A stretch of 64,000 nucleotides of DNA, from positions 8,131,501 through 8,195,500 of the forward strand of contig NC_088303.1 of the NCBI RefSeq assembly GCF_032854445.1, in the 5' to 3' direction. The notes beneath the pieces are model-generated. The model searched no databases, was not told the DNA's origin, and saw only the letters and a list, made by a program, of their open reading frames with translations. Origin of the DNA: Liolophura sinensis. Taxonomy: Eukaryota > Mollusca > Polyplacophora > Chitonida > Chitonidae. The translations under genes and the position numbers were made by a program. Below are positions 36,768 to 47,512 of the stretch, piece by piece; the first letter of the stretch is position 1; every line of letters begins with the position of its first letter.

Positions 36768-39248
36768 ATGAAAGTAGCTCTGTGTTTATTGACTATTGTT
36801 ATAGCAGCCATCAGTAAGTATACTTCCTTATGAAACAATTATACTTGCCACAAGCTACCCCTGCTTGCTCACATAACTTATTCCTTAGTGGGTCTCAGTG
36901 CCCAGATGGCTAGCATGCTCGCTCAGCACAATGGCTGCGGAGCCTCTCACCTGTGCAGTTGCTGTGAGTTTAAGTCCATCTCCTTGTGTCTTCCTCTGCG
37001 GTCGTGTGACGTGGGAAGGTCTGCTAGCAAACTACAGATGATCTTGACTTTCCCCCGGGCCAGGGCTGGTTTCCTCCCACCATAATGGTTGAAATTTTTT
37101 TTCATTTGGGTTGATCTGTTTCCCAATGTTTACACAGTATTTCCCATGGAAAACTTGCGGTTTCATCCTGATGTTTGTACTGTTTGCTGCATGTGTCCCA
37201 ATTGCAGAAGTTAATATACCCGTTCATTTTGATATTGTCTCCAGCCATGTTCTTAAGTCAGAATGGTAAACTAAATATTTCAATTAATGAAAATAATTGA
37301 TTATGGATATTTTTCATTATTATAAATCCTCACTTATTATATAAGACAAATATTTGTCTTATTTGTAAAAGTCGTATTAAATTGTTTATGATTGGTCAAT
37401 TGTTTGTTCTTGATTAACAGTTCTGAAAGGTCTTGCTAAATGATCACATTTTTGACCTCTCTACTTCGGCTGAACTCTCTATAGACTTGATTGAATTATT
37501 AAATTATGTATATTTTTTGTCTTTATCTAAAGTAGGAATACTATTTAAACATGGTATAAATAGAAGTGAAAATGCTTTGGTTTAATGAATATTCTTTGGT
37601 CTTTGTTCATGTCTTTGCAGCAAGTAGTGAAGGGGCAGTGCCATACGCATATGCACCAATGCTTTACACCTTCCATGATTTGTTGGCTCAATCTGCTTGT
37701 GCTGCTCGTAGTAACGAAACACAAAGGGTTTGGGCATTGAGGAGATCCTGCTGTGGTGTGAAAACATGCAATCGTATCTGCAATGAAAAGAGGTAACCAT
37801 TAGGGTATATTTATGTTCAAATTTTGCATCAAAATTAGCCCTTGATTTACAAATGATTGCAGATTTAGCACATATTGTAGCCACAAATCCAGTGTTTCCC
37901 ATGCTCTCACTGCTGGGGGTGGTGCTTTGGTGCATTGGATGGAGGCCACTTGTCTTCCACCAGTACAGTGTACATATCTGTCCATTGCATGTGGAAAACT
38001 TTATCAGTATTTTGCCAAAGGTTGGTGGTTTATAACGACCTGCAATAAAAAGAGGAAGCTTGGTTAAAATGTTACTTATAATAGAGTTTTAAGGCTCTTT
38101 TTTGAACTCTTTTTTTCAATGTTTTCTTCAAGGTTTTGTTTACATATGAAGTTTACCCAGCGCTGTGTGCATGCTTCATTTCCACTGATCTGACAATGCC
38201 TCTTTTTAATTTTCTTGCAGACTTTTCATTTTTTTTTTGTTATTTTTAAATATTTACCAAAGGTGCAGTGCTGGGAGAGGGATTAACGAAAAACTTGTAA
38301 CATTTACTTTTTGAGAAAAATACCCTATACTTGTGTCGTTCTGTAATAACGCCAAAATACCTATTATTTGGGCGACTGTGTCACTTTTAGTTTTCAAACA
38401 GGATTACCCCATTGTTTCCAGTGAGTGGGTTTGGGGCATTACACACTTTTGAGCCAATTCTCCAGAACAGGTTTTAGTCTGCCACGTTACGTTCATATAA
38501 ATATGTGTAATTCTGAGGCAACATGTTGTATTTGTTTCTGTCATTAGTTCAGGTACCATTCTTTCAGAATTGTTTCTGGTTTTGTGTCATATTTTTAATT
38601 TCGTATATAACGACCTGGTTTTTCTGGTGTCATCTTCAATTTTTGCTTTCGTGACTAAGACCTTAATCACCAATCAGTCAAATAAAATCAAATCCATTTT
38701 TTCATCATCTGTTCTTTCCCGACTTTGGTACAACTGTTATATCTCAGCCAACCGCCCTTGATCAGTAAGGTCGCATGTTTGAATCCATTGATGTGGCATA
38801 CACTGTGAGTTTGTTCTGCGGGGGTGAAAAATCTGAAGTCACAGTGACCGCAGCCGTAGAATATAGAGACAATGAGGTGTACGCCCTTAAACGCCTGTCA
38901 ATAAGTTACATAAAAACAATAAAAGATTGAAATAAATTGTTGTTTTTTTTTTTGTTTTTTTTTTTAGTTTTGTATATTTGGTCATTTTGCATGAGTGCCA
39001 CCGTTGCCTTTCCTTTTTATGTGATGCTGTTTATTTCTTCTCCCTGCAGGCTGCTTTGTATACACGCGTACTTCGTAGACAAAAATCCCCTGATGCTTCC
39101 CAGAACGGACGATCGTAGTATAACAGAAGAAGGCAGCAATGGACTGAGCATGACAAACTTTATGGATGGCTGCTCATGGCGAGCTGGTCACTGTGGACCG
39201 AACTACTGTTGTTGTGAGGGGAAATGGGACACGATTTTTGCTCCTTAG
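36768..39248 (+). CDS. Small secreted cysteine-rich protein, GPNYCCC family, paralogue A (three exons)
   Basis: The coding exons are 36768-36813 (46 nt), 37621-37792 (172 nt) and 39050-39248 (199 nt), with phase 1 and phase 2 introns and GT/AG borders. They give 138 residues. Exon 1 is a hydrophobic signal peptide starting MKVALCLL, so the protein is probably secreted. The mature part has 11 cysteines, including an SCC pair, a TC-x3-IC pair and a C-terminal CSWRAGHCGPNYCCC cluster. Paralogue B has 10, lacking the second Cys of the SCC pair. The family seems familiar as uncharacterised animal proteins, and no function is known to me. Intron 1 contains a SINE. No TATA box is obvious, and TTTTTCTTCAG just upstream could mean a 5' UTR intron. 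Confidence 0.85.
36887..37090 (+). mobile_element. SINE in intron 1 of paralogue A
   Basis: GTGCCCAGATGGCTAGC, GCCTCTCACCTGTGCAGTTG and TTTCCTCCCACCATAATGG follow the main SINE order. The 3' end is truncated after CATAATGG. Confidence 0.8.
38735..38935 (+). mobile_element. Possible third tRNA-derived SINE, in intron 2 of paralogue A
   Basis: TATATCTCAGCCAACCGC resembles an A box, and TGTTTGAATCC about 35 bases later a B box. Then comes a body ending in an A-rich tail (AAAAACAATAAAAG). Only one copy was seen here, so the family is unconfirmed. Confidence 0.4.
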
Positions 39249-39368
39249 ATTTTTCAAGGGCAGTTAAACCTCTTATGTAGTTGTAACAGATTTTGCATGC
39301 ACAAAATACTTACAGTGCCATATTGATTGAAGAAAATACTGCTTTATTAGAGTTAATGAGAGACTTGT

Positions 39369-39374
39369 ATTAAA
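39369..39374 (+). terminator. Possible polyadenylation signal of paralogue A
   Basis: ATTAAA lies 121 bases after the stop codon and is followed by a GT-rich stretch (TGTTGTTGTGTC). It is the common variant of the signal. Confidence 0.5.
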
Positions 39375-40314
39375 GGTCTGCTGACAGATGTTGTTGTGTC
39401 TTTCTGATTTCTACATTTCTATCATATGCATTTGATGTATATTTCACATTTGAAGTCTCCATTCGGTGTCGTGACAGGATTTGATCTCGCAATGGTCTCG
39501 AGGAGGGCCGTTTATCTCTTGTTATCAGTTTTATTTAGGATTTGTATTTTCTTTCGATTATCGGCTTGAACCACACCTTCATGATTAATACGATTGTCTG
39601 ACTTGACGCTTAAAGCCATTGGCCTACGCTATAGGCCTATAATCAAGACGATTGCGGTTATCACGGACCCTTGTCAAACCCCAGCTGATGTCATGATTGT
39701 GCCGAAGCGAAGCGGTCTAAGATGTTCCACACGTGGATATGTTGGAAGTTCATATTCTTGCAAAGAAAGGCAATGGGTTTTTGGTGTCTATAATAAGCTT
39801 ATGGAGTTTACCGTTATGAATTAAAAAAAGTATTTTAACTGCATTTTCTTTTTAATAATATGAAAGTTCAAAATATCAATGTGTAGAGCTTATGCTGTTA
39901 CGTGTCACTCGCAATTTTGGTAGCGAGAATGACTGAATTTACAGACAGCTAAATATAGGCGACTCGCTAAAGAGAATAGACTGTAGTGTGGAAGACATTG
40001 TTAAACCATGCACTCATGTACACAGTTCTGTCTGTTAACCTCGAGAATGTCGTATTTATCAAGTGGATGGGACCGGTGCAAAACGTGGGTTTGGAAGTTG
40101 CGATAGGTTGCCGTGGGACAGTTTTTATGCCCACCCCAATTGTTCTTTTTTGTGACAAATTTTACCTTGGACCAGTCATTTCCCCATTATAAATATTTGC
40201 AATTCGCTTAAAAAGCGTATTGGATTTTGTGTAACATACACACCACTGGAAAAGATAACATATCCGGCAATCTGTCGTGACTATATGGAGTGAAACTCCC
40301 AACGCGAACGAGCA

Positions 40315-40319
40315 TGTCT
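40315..40319. repeat. Left copy of the 5-bp target-site duplication (TGTCT)
   Basis: TGTCT directly precedes the left terminal repeat and recurs directly after the right one at 53629-53633. Polintons usually duplicate 6 bp. A 6-bp reading (ATGTCT/TTGTCT) has one mismatch. Confidence 0.75.
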
Positions 40320-40402
40320 AGTAGTATAGGGAATAGGGGTTCTGGCGCACCCCCCACCCCCTTTGGGGCCCTCCCCATAACAAATAGAGGCTCCCAGCCC
40401 CC
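40320..40402 (+). repeat. Polinton left terminal inverted repeat
   Basis: AGTAGTATAGGGAATAGGGG, TTCTGGCG, a C-rich run, TTGGGGCCCTCCCCATAAC and AAATAGAGGCTCC match the right end in reverse. Differences are a 3-base TAT indel and the length of the C run. Confidence 0.92.
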
Positions 40403-40421
40403 TTTCCCTTCCCTGCTTCTA

Positions 40422-40500
40422 GGGGTAGTATACACACTATAGGTTCTGGCGCACCCTCCCCTTGGGGCCCTCCCCAGAACAAATAGAGGCCCCCAGCCCC
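40422..40500 (+). repeat. Second, inner copy of the left terminal repeat
   Basis: GGGGTAGTATACACACTATAG, GTTCTGGCGCACCCTCCCC, TTGGGGCCCTCCCCAGAAC and AAATAGAGGC repeat the terminal sequence about 103 bases inward in the same orientation. No equivalent duplicate was seen at the right end. Confidence 0.85.
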
Positions 40501-40830
40501 TTCTCGGGTTCTATTAGACATACCAATTGCACCAGGTATGCTTTTACACCAACTGTGTATACAACATGCCAAGCGGTTACAATAAGTGCCGGTGGCTACC
40601 CATCGGCTGCACGGAGCTGTCTGGGGGAGTACTGCGGGATTCATTTAGCCAGTCTGCGGAAGGGTCTTGGCACCCAGCCATGCATTAGCTGTGGTCGGGG
40701 CGTTAAAAACCGACTTCGGCTTTACATGGCCTGTGGATATCATAATGCCCAGATGCGGGAAAGGCGGCAGAGGCGCAAGGCTTTCTTGGATGAGTTCAAC
40801 CGGCTGGCGGCTATAGAAATTTACAATTAG
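40462..40830 (+). pseudogene. Polinton Cys-rich small protein (possible zinc-binding), uncertain start
   Basis: The open frame gives 122 codons, but its first part runs through the duplicated terminal repeat and lacks an ATG, so the true start is unknown. The C-terminal 65 residues look real: EYCGIHLASLRKGL, then CISCG, then ACGYHN, then a basic helix with many Arg. A CxxC pair followed by a single Cys suggests a zinc ribbon that lost one ligand (Tyr-Met-Ala-Cys where a second CxxC would fit). It precedes the polymerase gene on the same strand by about 80 bases. I recall similar small proteins in Polintons but no function. Confidence 0.5.
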
Positions 40831-40911
40831 AGAAACAGTACCACCAGGCAGATATCGGCGCTCGAAATTTAGCGTTAGAGAAACAGCACCACTAGGCATA
40901 CGACGCGTACA

Positions 40912-43900
40912 ATGAACCACCATCAAAAAGCGCGAGCACTACGGGGGGAGTTTGAGACGCTTCTAGGTGTGCGGCCCAAGTACCCACGGTCCCGCAATGC
41001 CTTGGAAGAATTGCAGGGAATCCTCGACAGGCATAAAACGGCTGTGGCTGAGTTAAAGCGACTGCACGACAGCAAGAACTCCCGAAGTAACGAGGAGTTG
41101 AAGCAAGACGTCAAGAACCCCCTCAGTAACGAGGAGTTGAATCAAGACGTCAAGAACCTCCTCAGTAACGAGGAGTTGGATGAATTGCTAGGCGGAATAC
41201 AGCGTGAAAAGAAACTAGAATTCACTATGACCGGCCGGGCCATAAGGAATCTCCTCCGGGCTTGGCAGATGGGCGTACCCGAAGGCGTTTGGACGGACCC
41301 AGTAGCCTTCTTAGAAGAAATTCGAGCCATTATTCGCCAGAAGCTAGAAGAAGAGATCCTGGCACTCAACGGGGTTAAGTTCCTCGGGGTTCAGTTGCGA
41401 AAGGACAACGCCGATGGCAGTGAAGAGTATACCAGCCCAGTACTCCACAGCAAACAGGAGGCCCTCTTAGAGGCTGGTGACATTGACGGGGCTCTAGATA
41501 AGGCCTTCCGCACCATCCAGGAGGTGCTGGAAAAATGAACACAGCGCGGGTCAGGGTGGGTTGTCAATAGCGTGCAAACACACTGGCTTGACATTGCAAG
41601 GTATCAGCTACTGAGAGGCGGGTCCTACATCCCCCTACCTGCAGCTGTGAGAAACAAGAAAGCAGTCATCAATGTGAAGAACAAAGACGACAACTGCCTC
41701 CGATGGGCACTCCGATCTGCCTTATTTCCAGCCGCCCGGGACCCTCACAGACCAACAAAGTATCCCACCAATGATGGTCTTGACTTTGGGGGGATCGACG
41801 CCCCCACGCCCATCTCTCAGATCCCTAAAGTGGAGGAAAAGAACGACCTCGCCATCAACGTGTTCGGATGGGACAAGGGTGTGATCGTGAATCGTCTCAG
41901 CAAGCAGCCCGGCGACACGCCCCGAATCAATCTGCTGCTGATTGGGAAGGCAGGCAAATTCCATTATACGTGGATAAAAGATCTCGATCGTCCCCTGTTC
42001 CAAGAAAGTAAGACACGAAATCGCAAAACACTTCTGTGAGCGGTGTCTACACGGTTACACAATGGAGGATCTGCTCGAGGCGCATAAGCCGGAATGCTGT
42101 GGGATTGGCCAGACGGCGGTGAGGGTGGAGATGCCCCAGGAGGGGGAAAACAAGTTCACCTTTCAGAACCACCACAAACAGCTACCGGCTCCGTTCATCA
42201 TATATGCCGACTTTGAAGCTCTGACCAAAAAAGTTGAAGGGCCACCGCCGTCACCTACAGAGAGCAGCACTCAAAAGACTCAGCACCACGAGCCCTGCAG
42301 TTACTGCTATGTTGTGGTGCGTTGCGACGGCCGCACAAAACGCCCCGTGGAATACAGAGGCTCTGACGCGACGGAACACTTCCTCAGAGCTCTCTAACAG
42401 GAGGAGCGGGAAATCCAAAATGTTCTAGCCAACCCTATAGCCATGAGGATGACTCCCCAGGACTGGCAGGCCCACAACAACGCCGCAACCTGCCACGTAT
42501 GTGAGAAGCTTCTAGGCGCCGATGCTGTTCGCGATCACTGCCATATCACCGGCAAGAACAGAGGCGCGGCCCATAACGCATGCAACCTAAAGTTGCGGCT
42601 GGGTCCCAAGACAGCCATACCAGTAGTCTTCCACAACCTACGGGGCTACGACGGGCACCTCCTGATGCAAGCCATAAGTAAGGTGGAGGGCCGCATCTCC
42701 TGCATCCCCAACAACACGGAAAAGTACATCTCCTTCTCGCCTGGGCAGCTCCGCTTCATCGGCAGCGTTCAATTCTTACCGGCTTCCCGTGACAATCTGG
42801 TAGAGGCCAACAAACCTGAGGCTTTCCACATCACAGCCCGGTATGAGCCTGCCGAAGAAAAAACGTAAGTTACTCATGCGCAAGGGCGTCTACCCCGATG
42901 AGTATATGGACTCCTGGGAGCGCTTCGACGAGTCCAGCCTCCCACCCAAAGAGGCTTTCTACAGTAAGCTCAAAGTCGGAGGCATTAGCGATGAGGACTA
43001 CATCCACGCTCAACAGGTGTGGAAGGTATTTGACTGCACCAATCTGGGAGACTACACAGACCTTTACTGCCGCACAGACGTGCTTCTGTTGGCCGATGTG
43101 TTTGAGGCCTTTCGGAAGACTTGTTTACGGCAGTATGGATTGGACCCTGCTCACTACTTTACGAGCCCAGGCCTCTCGTGGGATGCGCTGTTGAAAAAGA
43201 CCGGGGTAGAGATGGAGCTGTTGGCCGACTACGACCAACATCTCTTCATTGAGAAGGGGTTGCAAGGAGGTATCTCCATGGTAAGTAAGCGATACGCCGA
43301 AGCCAACAATCCGCAGGTGGAGGGATACAACCCCGAAAGCCCAAACGGCTACATCCAATACCTAGACGCCAATAATCTATATGGCTGGGCAGTTCCTTCA
43401 GTTCCTTCCAACGGGCGGCTTTCAGTGGGTAGATGACGCGCAGCGTCTCGGTGAAACGATTGCTACCCACCCACACGACAGTCCTTATGGTTACATCCTC
43501 GAGGTCGACCTAGAGTATCCGGCCGGCCTACATAACGCACATAACGGCTACCCATTAGCCCTGGAGCGTCTGGTGGTCCAGAAGGAGTGGATATCAGACT
43601 ATAAGCACGGCCTTCTCGGCACGAAAGCGCCTACAGAGATCGAAAAGCTGGTCCCCAACCTCCGCAACAAGGAACGGTACGTCCTGCACTACCGGAACCT
43701 ACAGCTGTATCTATCTCTGGGAATGCGCCTGACAAAAGTTCACCGGGCCCTGAGAGTCGCCCAGAGCCCTTGGATGGAACCCTATATCAGGATGAACACC
43801 GAGCTCCGAAAAACGGCCGCGAGTAAATTCGAGAAGGACCTGTACAAACTAATGAACAACTCGGTCTTCGGAAAAACCATGGAGAACGTTCGGAAGCGTG

Positions 43901-44621
43901 TGGACGTCAAGCTGGTACGCTCTGGAGAAGACGACAAGCTCCGACGCTTGATAGCCAGCCCGAGCTTTGCACGGGCAAACATATTTGACCTTGCAGCGAT
44001 TCAGATGCACAAGACCCGTCTAGTCCTAAACCGACCTATCTACATGGGCATGAGCATTCTAGATCTCTCCAAGCACCTGATGTACGACTTCTACTACAAC
44101 CACATGAAAGCCCAGTACGGAGAGCGCTGCCAGCTCCTCTACACTGACACGGATAGTCTGGTAAACGAGATTCAGACTGAGGATGTTTATAGGGATATAG
44201 CTGAGAATGCAAACCTGTACGACACCTCAGATTACCCACAAGACCACCCCCTGCACAGCGTAGCAAATATGAAGGTCTTGGGGAAAATGAAGGACGAGTG
44301 CGCGGGGCGGCGATCGCCGAATACATTCGTCTGCGCACCAAGATTTACTCCATTCTGGAGGCGGGTGGAGCCAACATTAAGAAGGCCAAGGGCGTGAAAA
44401 AGGGAGTTGTGGAAAAGCGCATCCGCCATAAGCAGTACAAAGGGGCCCTCTTCGAGAAGAAGATCTTCCGACACGGTATGGACGTGCTGCGATCAGAGCG
44501 CCACCATATCTATGGGCAGCACCTGAAGAAGGTCTCACTGTCCCCCTTCGATAGTAAGCGCTGGATCGCCGAAGATGGTGTCCACACCTTGGCTTATGGC
44601 CATAGAGATGCGCCTCCTTGA
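40912..44621 (+). pseudogene. polB: Polinton protein-primed DNA polymerase B, broken
   Basis: The gene copies the element's DNA using a protein primer. The region is about 1,236 codons, the usual length. Recognisable parts are an N-terminal region with a 13-residue repeat; exonuclease motif I (YADFEA, about 42,206); a zinc/HNH-like insert (CxxC...DHCHITG...C, 42,490-42,600); exonuclease motif II (FHNLRGYD, 42,629); motif III (YCRTDVLLLAD, 43,065); motif A (LDANNLYG, 43,362); motif B (NNSVFGKT, 43,855); and motif C (YTDTDS, 44,140). Breaks are an in-frame TGA at 41,536, a frameshift near 42,010-42,030, an in-frame TAA at 42,395, and frameshifts at the A6 run 42,858-42,863, near 43,385-43,400 and near 44,305. 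All catalytic motifs survive, so decay is recent. Confidence 0.93.
41071..41187 (+). repeat. 39-bp tandem repeat coding a 13-residue repeat in the polymerase N-terminus
   Basis: Three units each read (L)SNEEL-x-QDVKN. The unit is a multiple of three, so copy number can change without loss of frame. It probably forms a charged linker. Confidence 0.9.
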
Positions 44622-44668
44622 CGGCAGCCGCATGATGGGCTGGAATGGACATCTTCTTCGAGGACCTA

Positions 44669-45748
44669 CTAGCGCCGTAGAACCCCATCCGGGGGAAGCT
44701 GAGTATCGGGAGGCACTATAAGCAACTCCTCACGAACGAATCCCCGTCGCGGGCCATCCGACGTATCGTCTAGATAATACAGCACGGGTTCATTAGGCTT
44801 TGTGATAGAGCGCCCAAGCCGATATATCTTTAGAGACCACACAGGATCAGTCGCGCGACGGCGGCCGCCCTCCAGCTCTCCAGGCTGATAGAGATAACGA
44901 ACGCCAACACCCTCGGGGATCTTCCGCTCATTAAGTCCAACAGGACGATCTGGAACCGTCGAGGAAGGCGTATGAGGCACCCCTTTTGCCTTGATGGCGT
45001 CTTTCGGCTTTTTACCGATCAGTCTCGTTGTCTGGTTATTCAGAGCGGCCACAACAGAGGGCAGCCGAGCCACCCATTCAGTAGACCGGTGTTCGGGAGA
45101 GAGGCGCATCTCCTGGGCGTCCTGATGTCCAAAGAGCCGCTCAGCCAGAGTACGGTTGAAATGCTCCACTATGCCTTGGTCTCGGTGGATATCCACGGGG
45201 CCTCGGCGGACTGTGACATCGTGTTTGGCCAGCAGTTGGCTCAATGCACCCATAAACTCGCGCCCAGGGTCAATTTGGAGAAGCTTCGGCCATCTCAGGG
45301 GTCCCCGCTTGTAAATGCGAGAGAGAGCATCAGCGACTTCTTTGAAATCTTTAGTAGCCAGAGGTTGCGCCTCCTTGTAGCGAGAAGCGACATCAACAAC
45401 TGTCAGCGCGTACTTATACAGCTTCCAGCCTCGCCGATCATGTGGTAGAAATAGAAGATCGGCTTGGTGGATGTCATTCGGCGTGGAAACATCGAACATA
45501 GGCCTCGGTATTTTTCGGGGACGAGGCAGGTATATCTGCCAGATAGCCTGCTTTTTCAGCCAGGCCCGGACCACATCTTTGGAGACTTTAGCCGCAGTGG
45601 CAAGTTTCTGGATGGCCGCGAGAGCCTTACAGTACCCACGAGGGCTGTAGTAGATATTTGCCAGACGAGCAGACACCTTACTAGCCATGTCATCAAGGTA
45701 TTCTAACAGCCCTCTAACAGATTTGCGACGAAAAATCGTGCCTGCCAT
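44669..45748 (-). CDS. int: Polinton integrase (DDE, retroviral type), intact frame
   Basis: This 359-residue integrase would insert the element into host DNA. The N-terminal helical region (to about residue 70) leads to the rve core. Catalytic residues fit Asp97 (in HQADLLF), Asp160 (in LQIDPGREF) and Glu195 (in DQGIVEHFNRT), with the last two 35 apart. The C-terminal part (about 280-345) resembles a chromodomain-like SH3 or chromo fold, ending LYYLDD...GFVREELL. It is read convergently with the polymerase, whose stop is 47 bases away. Its start overlaps the next gene by about 45 bases. It is the only large element gene without a visible break. Confidence 0.92.
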   Translation of the reverse strand: MAGTIFRRKSVRGLLEYLDDMASKVSARLANIYYSPRGYCKALAAIQKLATAAKVSKDVVRAWLKKQAIWQIYLPRPRKIPRPMFDVSTPNDIHQADLLFLPHDRRGWKLYKYALTVVDVASRYKEAQPLATKDFKEVADALSRIYKRGPLRWPKLLQIDPGREFMGALSQLLAKHDVTVRRGPVDIHRDQGIVEHFNRTLAERLFGHQDAQEMRLSPEHRSTEWVARLPSVVAALNNQTTRLIGKKPKDAIKAKGVPHTPSSTVPDRPVGLNERKIPEGVGVRYLYQPGELEGGRRRATDPVWSLKIYRLGRSITKPNEPVLYYLDDTSDGPRRGFVREELLIVPPDTQLPPDGVLRR

Positions 45749-46222
45749 GCGGCGAGGAGCTCGATGGCGAGTCCGGCACAGTCAGTTCGGATTACTTGGT
45801 GAGTTTTGCGATTCCATAACTCACACCCCCCAACCACACACATTCCCAGGATGACGAAGGTCATCTCGCGGTGTTTTTGGTGTTCACTAGGCACATAGAA
45901 ATCGGAGAGCTGTGGCTCTGAGCCCAGCAGCGTCTCGCGTGCATCGCAGGTAAGAGTTTTGCCCGTGACCCTAGAACGCTCGCGGATTGCAGCGTCGACA
46001 TACCGGAACGTTTGGACAGCGTGGCCCTGGCGGCGGAGTTCATCGTTGATCCAGTCCAAGCGCTCAGTGCGCTTTCGGGCCCATTTTTCCTGGGCGGCTT
46101 GGAGCTGCTCTACAGCGTGGCGCCTTCGCTCTTCGTCGACGCCGGAACTCCTCAGCATCGAAAACATATAGCTGCGCCCGCTGAAGGCCAAAAGCGTTTA
46201 CGAGGGCGCCGCCTATTATCAT
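45703..46222 (-). pseudogene. Polinton conserved coiled-coil/membrane protein, one frameshift
   Basis: An ATG at 46,222 opens a frame reading MIIGGALVNAF. One extra G at about 46,188-46,189 shifts it. The following 160 codons are rich in Arg, Glu and Gln (likely helical, residues 15-60), then an EPQLSDFYVPS block, then a hydrophobic segment (VILGMCVVGG) that may span a membrane. I recall similar proteins in animal Polintons, of unknown role. It overlaps the integrase start and follows the 79-residue gene by 17 bases, as in a compact viral transcription unit. Confidence 0.6.
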
Positions 46223-46239
46223 TGCGATGGAGGCCTTTA

Positions 46240-46479
46240 CTACTGGATTATATTGGGAGGAAGGAGCCCTTGTTTAATTAGCAGTTCCTTCGAAAACATG
46301 GCCAGGCCTACATCTACAATGACCATGTCGACGTCACGGGGTGTTAAGTCCAGCTTCGGGAGGGCTCCTTTCAGGACCATCTGGCCGAGACGAGCGTACC
46401 CAGTAGCCAGAAGAGAGACCACAGCGGCGTGGTAGGCCGCGTTGACTAGCACTTTTCCGTCACTGGGGGGAGTAGACAT
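46240..46479 (-). CDS. Polinton small protein, 79 residues, unknown
   Basis: The frame is complete from ATG at 46,479 to TAG. The middle is hydrophobic (AAYHAAVVSLLATGYA) and the C-terminal half is amphipathic. Its start overlaps the end of the upstream gene by 20 bases, and the next gene begins 17 bases after its stop. Position and spacing argue that it is real. I do not recognise its function. Confidence 0.55.
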   Translation of the reverse strand: MSTPPSDGKVLVNAAYHAAVVSLLATGYARLGQMVLKGALPKLDLTPRDVDMVIVDVGLAMFSKELLIKQGLLPPNIIQ

Positions 46480-47476
46480 GCTGCTCTATATAGAAAGGGT
46501 CGCGACGTGTATTCAAATGGAGATTCTTTTCTTGCGGCGTGATATCTGCACCTCGTGCATGCCGCGTAATATCTGCACCTCGTGCATGTGCTGTATAGCG
46601 GCTGCGCCACACGCGTAGCAACACTAGCACTGCAAGGCTGCCAGCGCCTAATAACACCAGGGGCGCCTTCCAGTGGGTGATTTGGTGTGCCTTCGTAGAA
46701 TCCGGTTCCTTCGCAAAATCTGTGGCCTCCCCCTCCTTCGTAGAATCCGGTACCTTCGGCTGTTTCTTGGTGGAATCATCTGCGCCAAGCAAAGCAGCCT
46801 TTGCCTCGCGAAGCTCGTCCTTGAGCTTTTCAGCCTTGGCCTTTCTCGCTGCAGCGCCCGCTCCACCCGCAGCGACTTTTTTGGGATTCTTCGCAGGGTC
46901 GTCATTCGTAGAATCCGCTTCCTTCGGGCCTACCGGCTTCGTTGTACTCATGTTCCTCTGGATCATACGGCTCATTTCTAGGACTGCAGTGGTCAGCGCC
47001 AAGATTAACGGTGCCAAGTACTTACCATAGCAGTAGTATTGCCAGCAGCTAGCACTGCTGAGCGCCTGTTCAACAAATGAGTCGGTGGCGAGCTGTGCCA
47101 TGAGCATTGGTCGATTCTCGGGTGGGATTGGTAGGAGCCAGCTGGCTGCCCTTACATATGATCTCAAGAACATACCTCCGAGACCGTTAACCATCCGCGC
47201 ACCGAGCTTAGCCTCGTACCGGGAGTGCAGCCTTTCAATGTCTTCGTCGCTCATGGCGTCGATCTCAGCGGCTGTTACGTCTTTTCCCAGATATCGCTTG
47301 GCCTGCCCACCCACCGCAAGTGCCGCCAGCCTATCCCTGAGCTGCCGTGCATCATCTTGTTGGCTGGGGTCGGGCTGTTGGCTTCGGCCGGGCTGTTGGC
47401 TGGGGCCGGGCTGTTGGCATCGTCCGGGCTACTCCTCTGCGCCCAGAATCTCGTCTATAAGCTCGTTTGTATCCAT
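46460..47476 (-). pseudogene. Polinton conserved protein with Lys/Glu-rich tail, stop near the start
   Basis: An ATG at 47,476 opens a frame that meets an in-frame TAG at 47,431-47,429. The same frame then runs uninterrupted for about 320 codons to 46,460. After a Gln-Pro-Gly repeat comes a conserved-looking core (MSDEDIERLHSRYEAKLG through YYCYGKYLAPL, about 47,260-46,990). I associate this core with Polinton proteins of unknown function. Then come an Ala/Lys-rich helix, a DSTK-type repeat, a hydrophobic segment (APLVLLGAGSLAVLVLL, probably transmembrane) and a duplicated HARGADIT. Translation could restart at an internal Met, so it may not be fully dead. Confidence 0.6.
47369..47432 (-). 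repeat. About 21-bp tandem repeat coding Gln-Gln-Pro-Gly
   Basis: Units of CAGCCCGGCCCCAGCCAA type encode QQPG-x-S repeats just after the premature TAG. They make a flexible linker. Confidence 0.8.
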
Positions 47477-47512
47477 GCCTCATACATCTATTAGACGTAG
47501 GGGCGCCTACGT

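Noticed and set aside
41536-42397. Programmed readthrough of TGA and TAA in the polymerase gene
   Set aside because: The same gene also has several frameshifts and other element genes carry stops, so decay is simpler.
44972-45448. 158-codon ORF antisense to the integrase
   Set aside because: Shadow of the integrase gene in GC-rich sequence.
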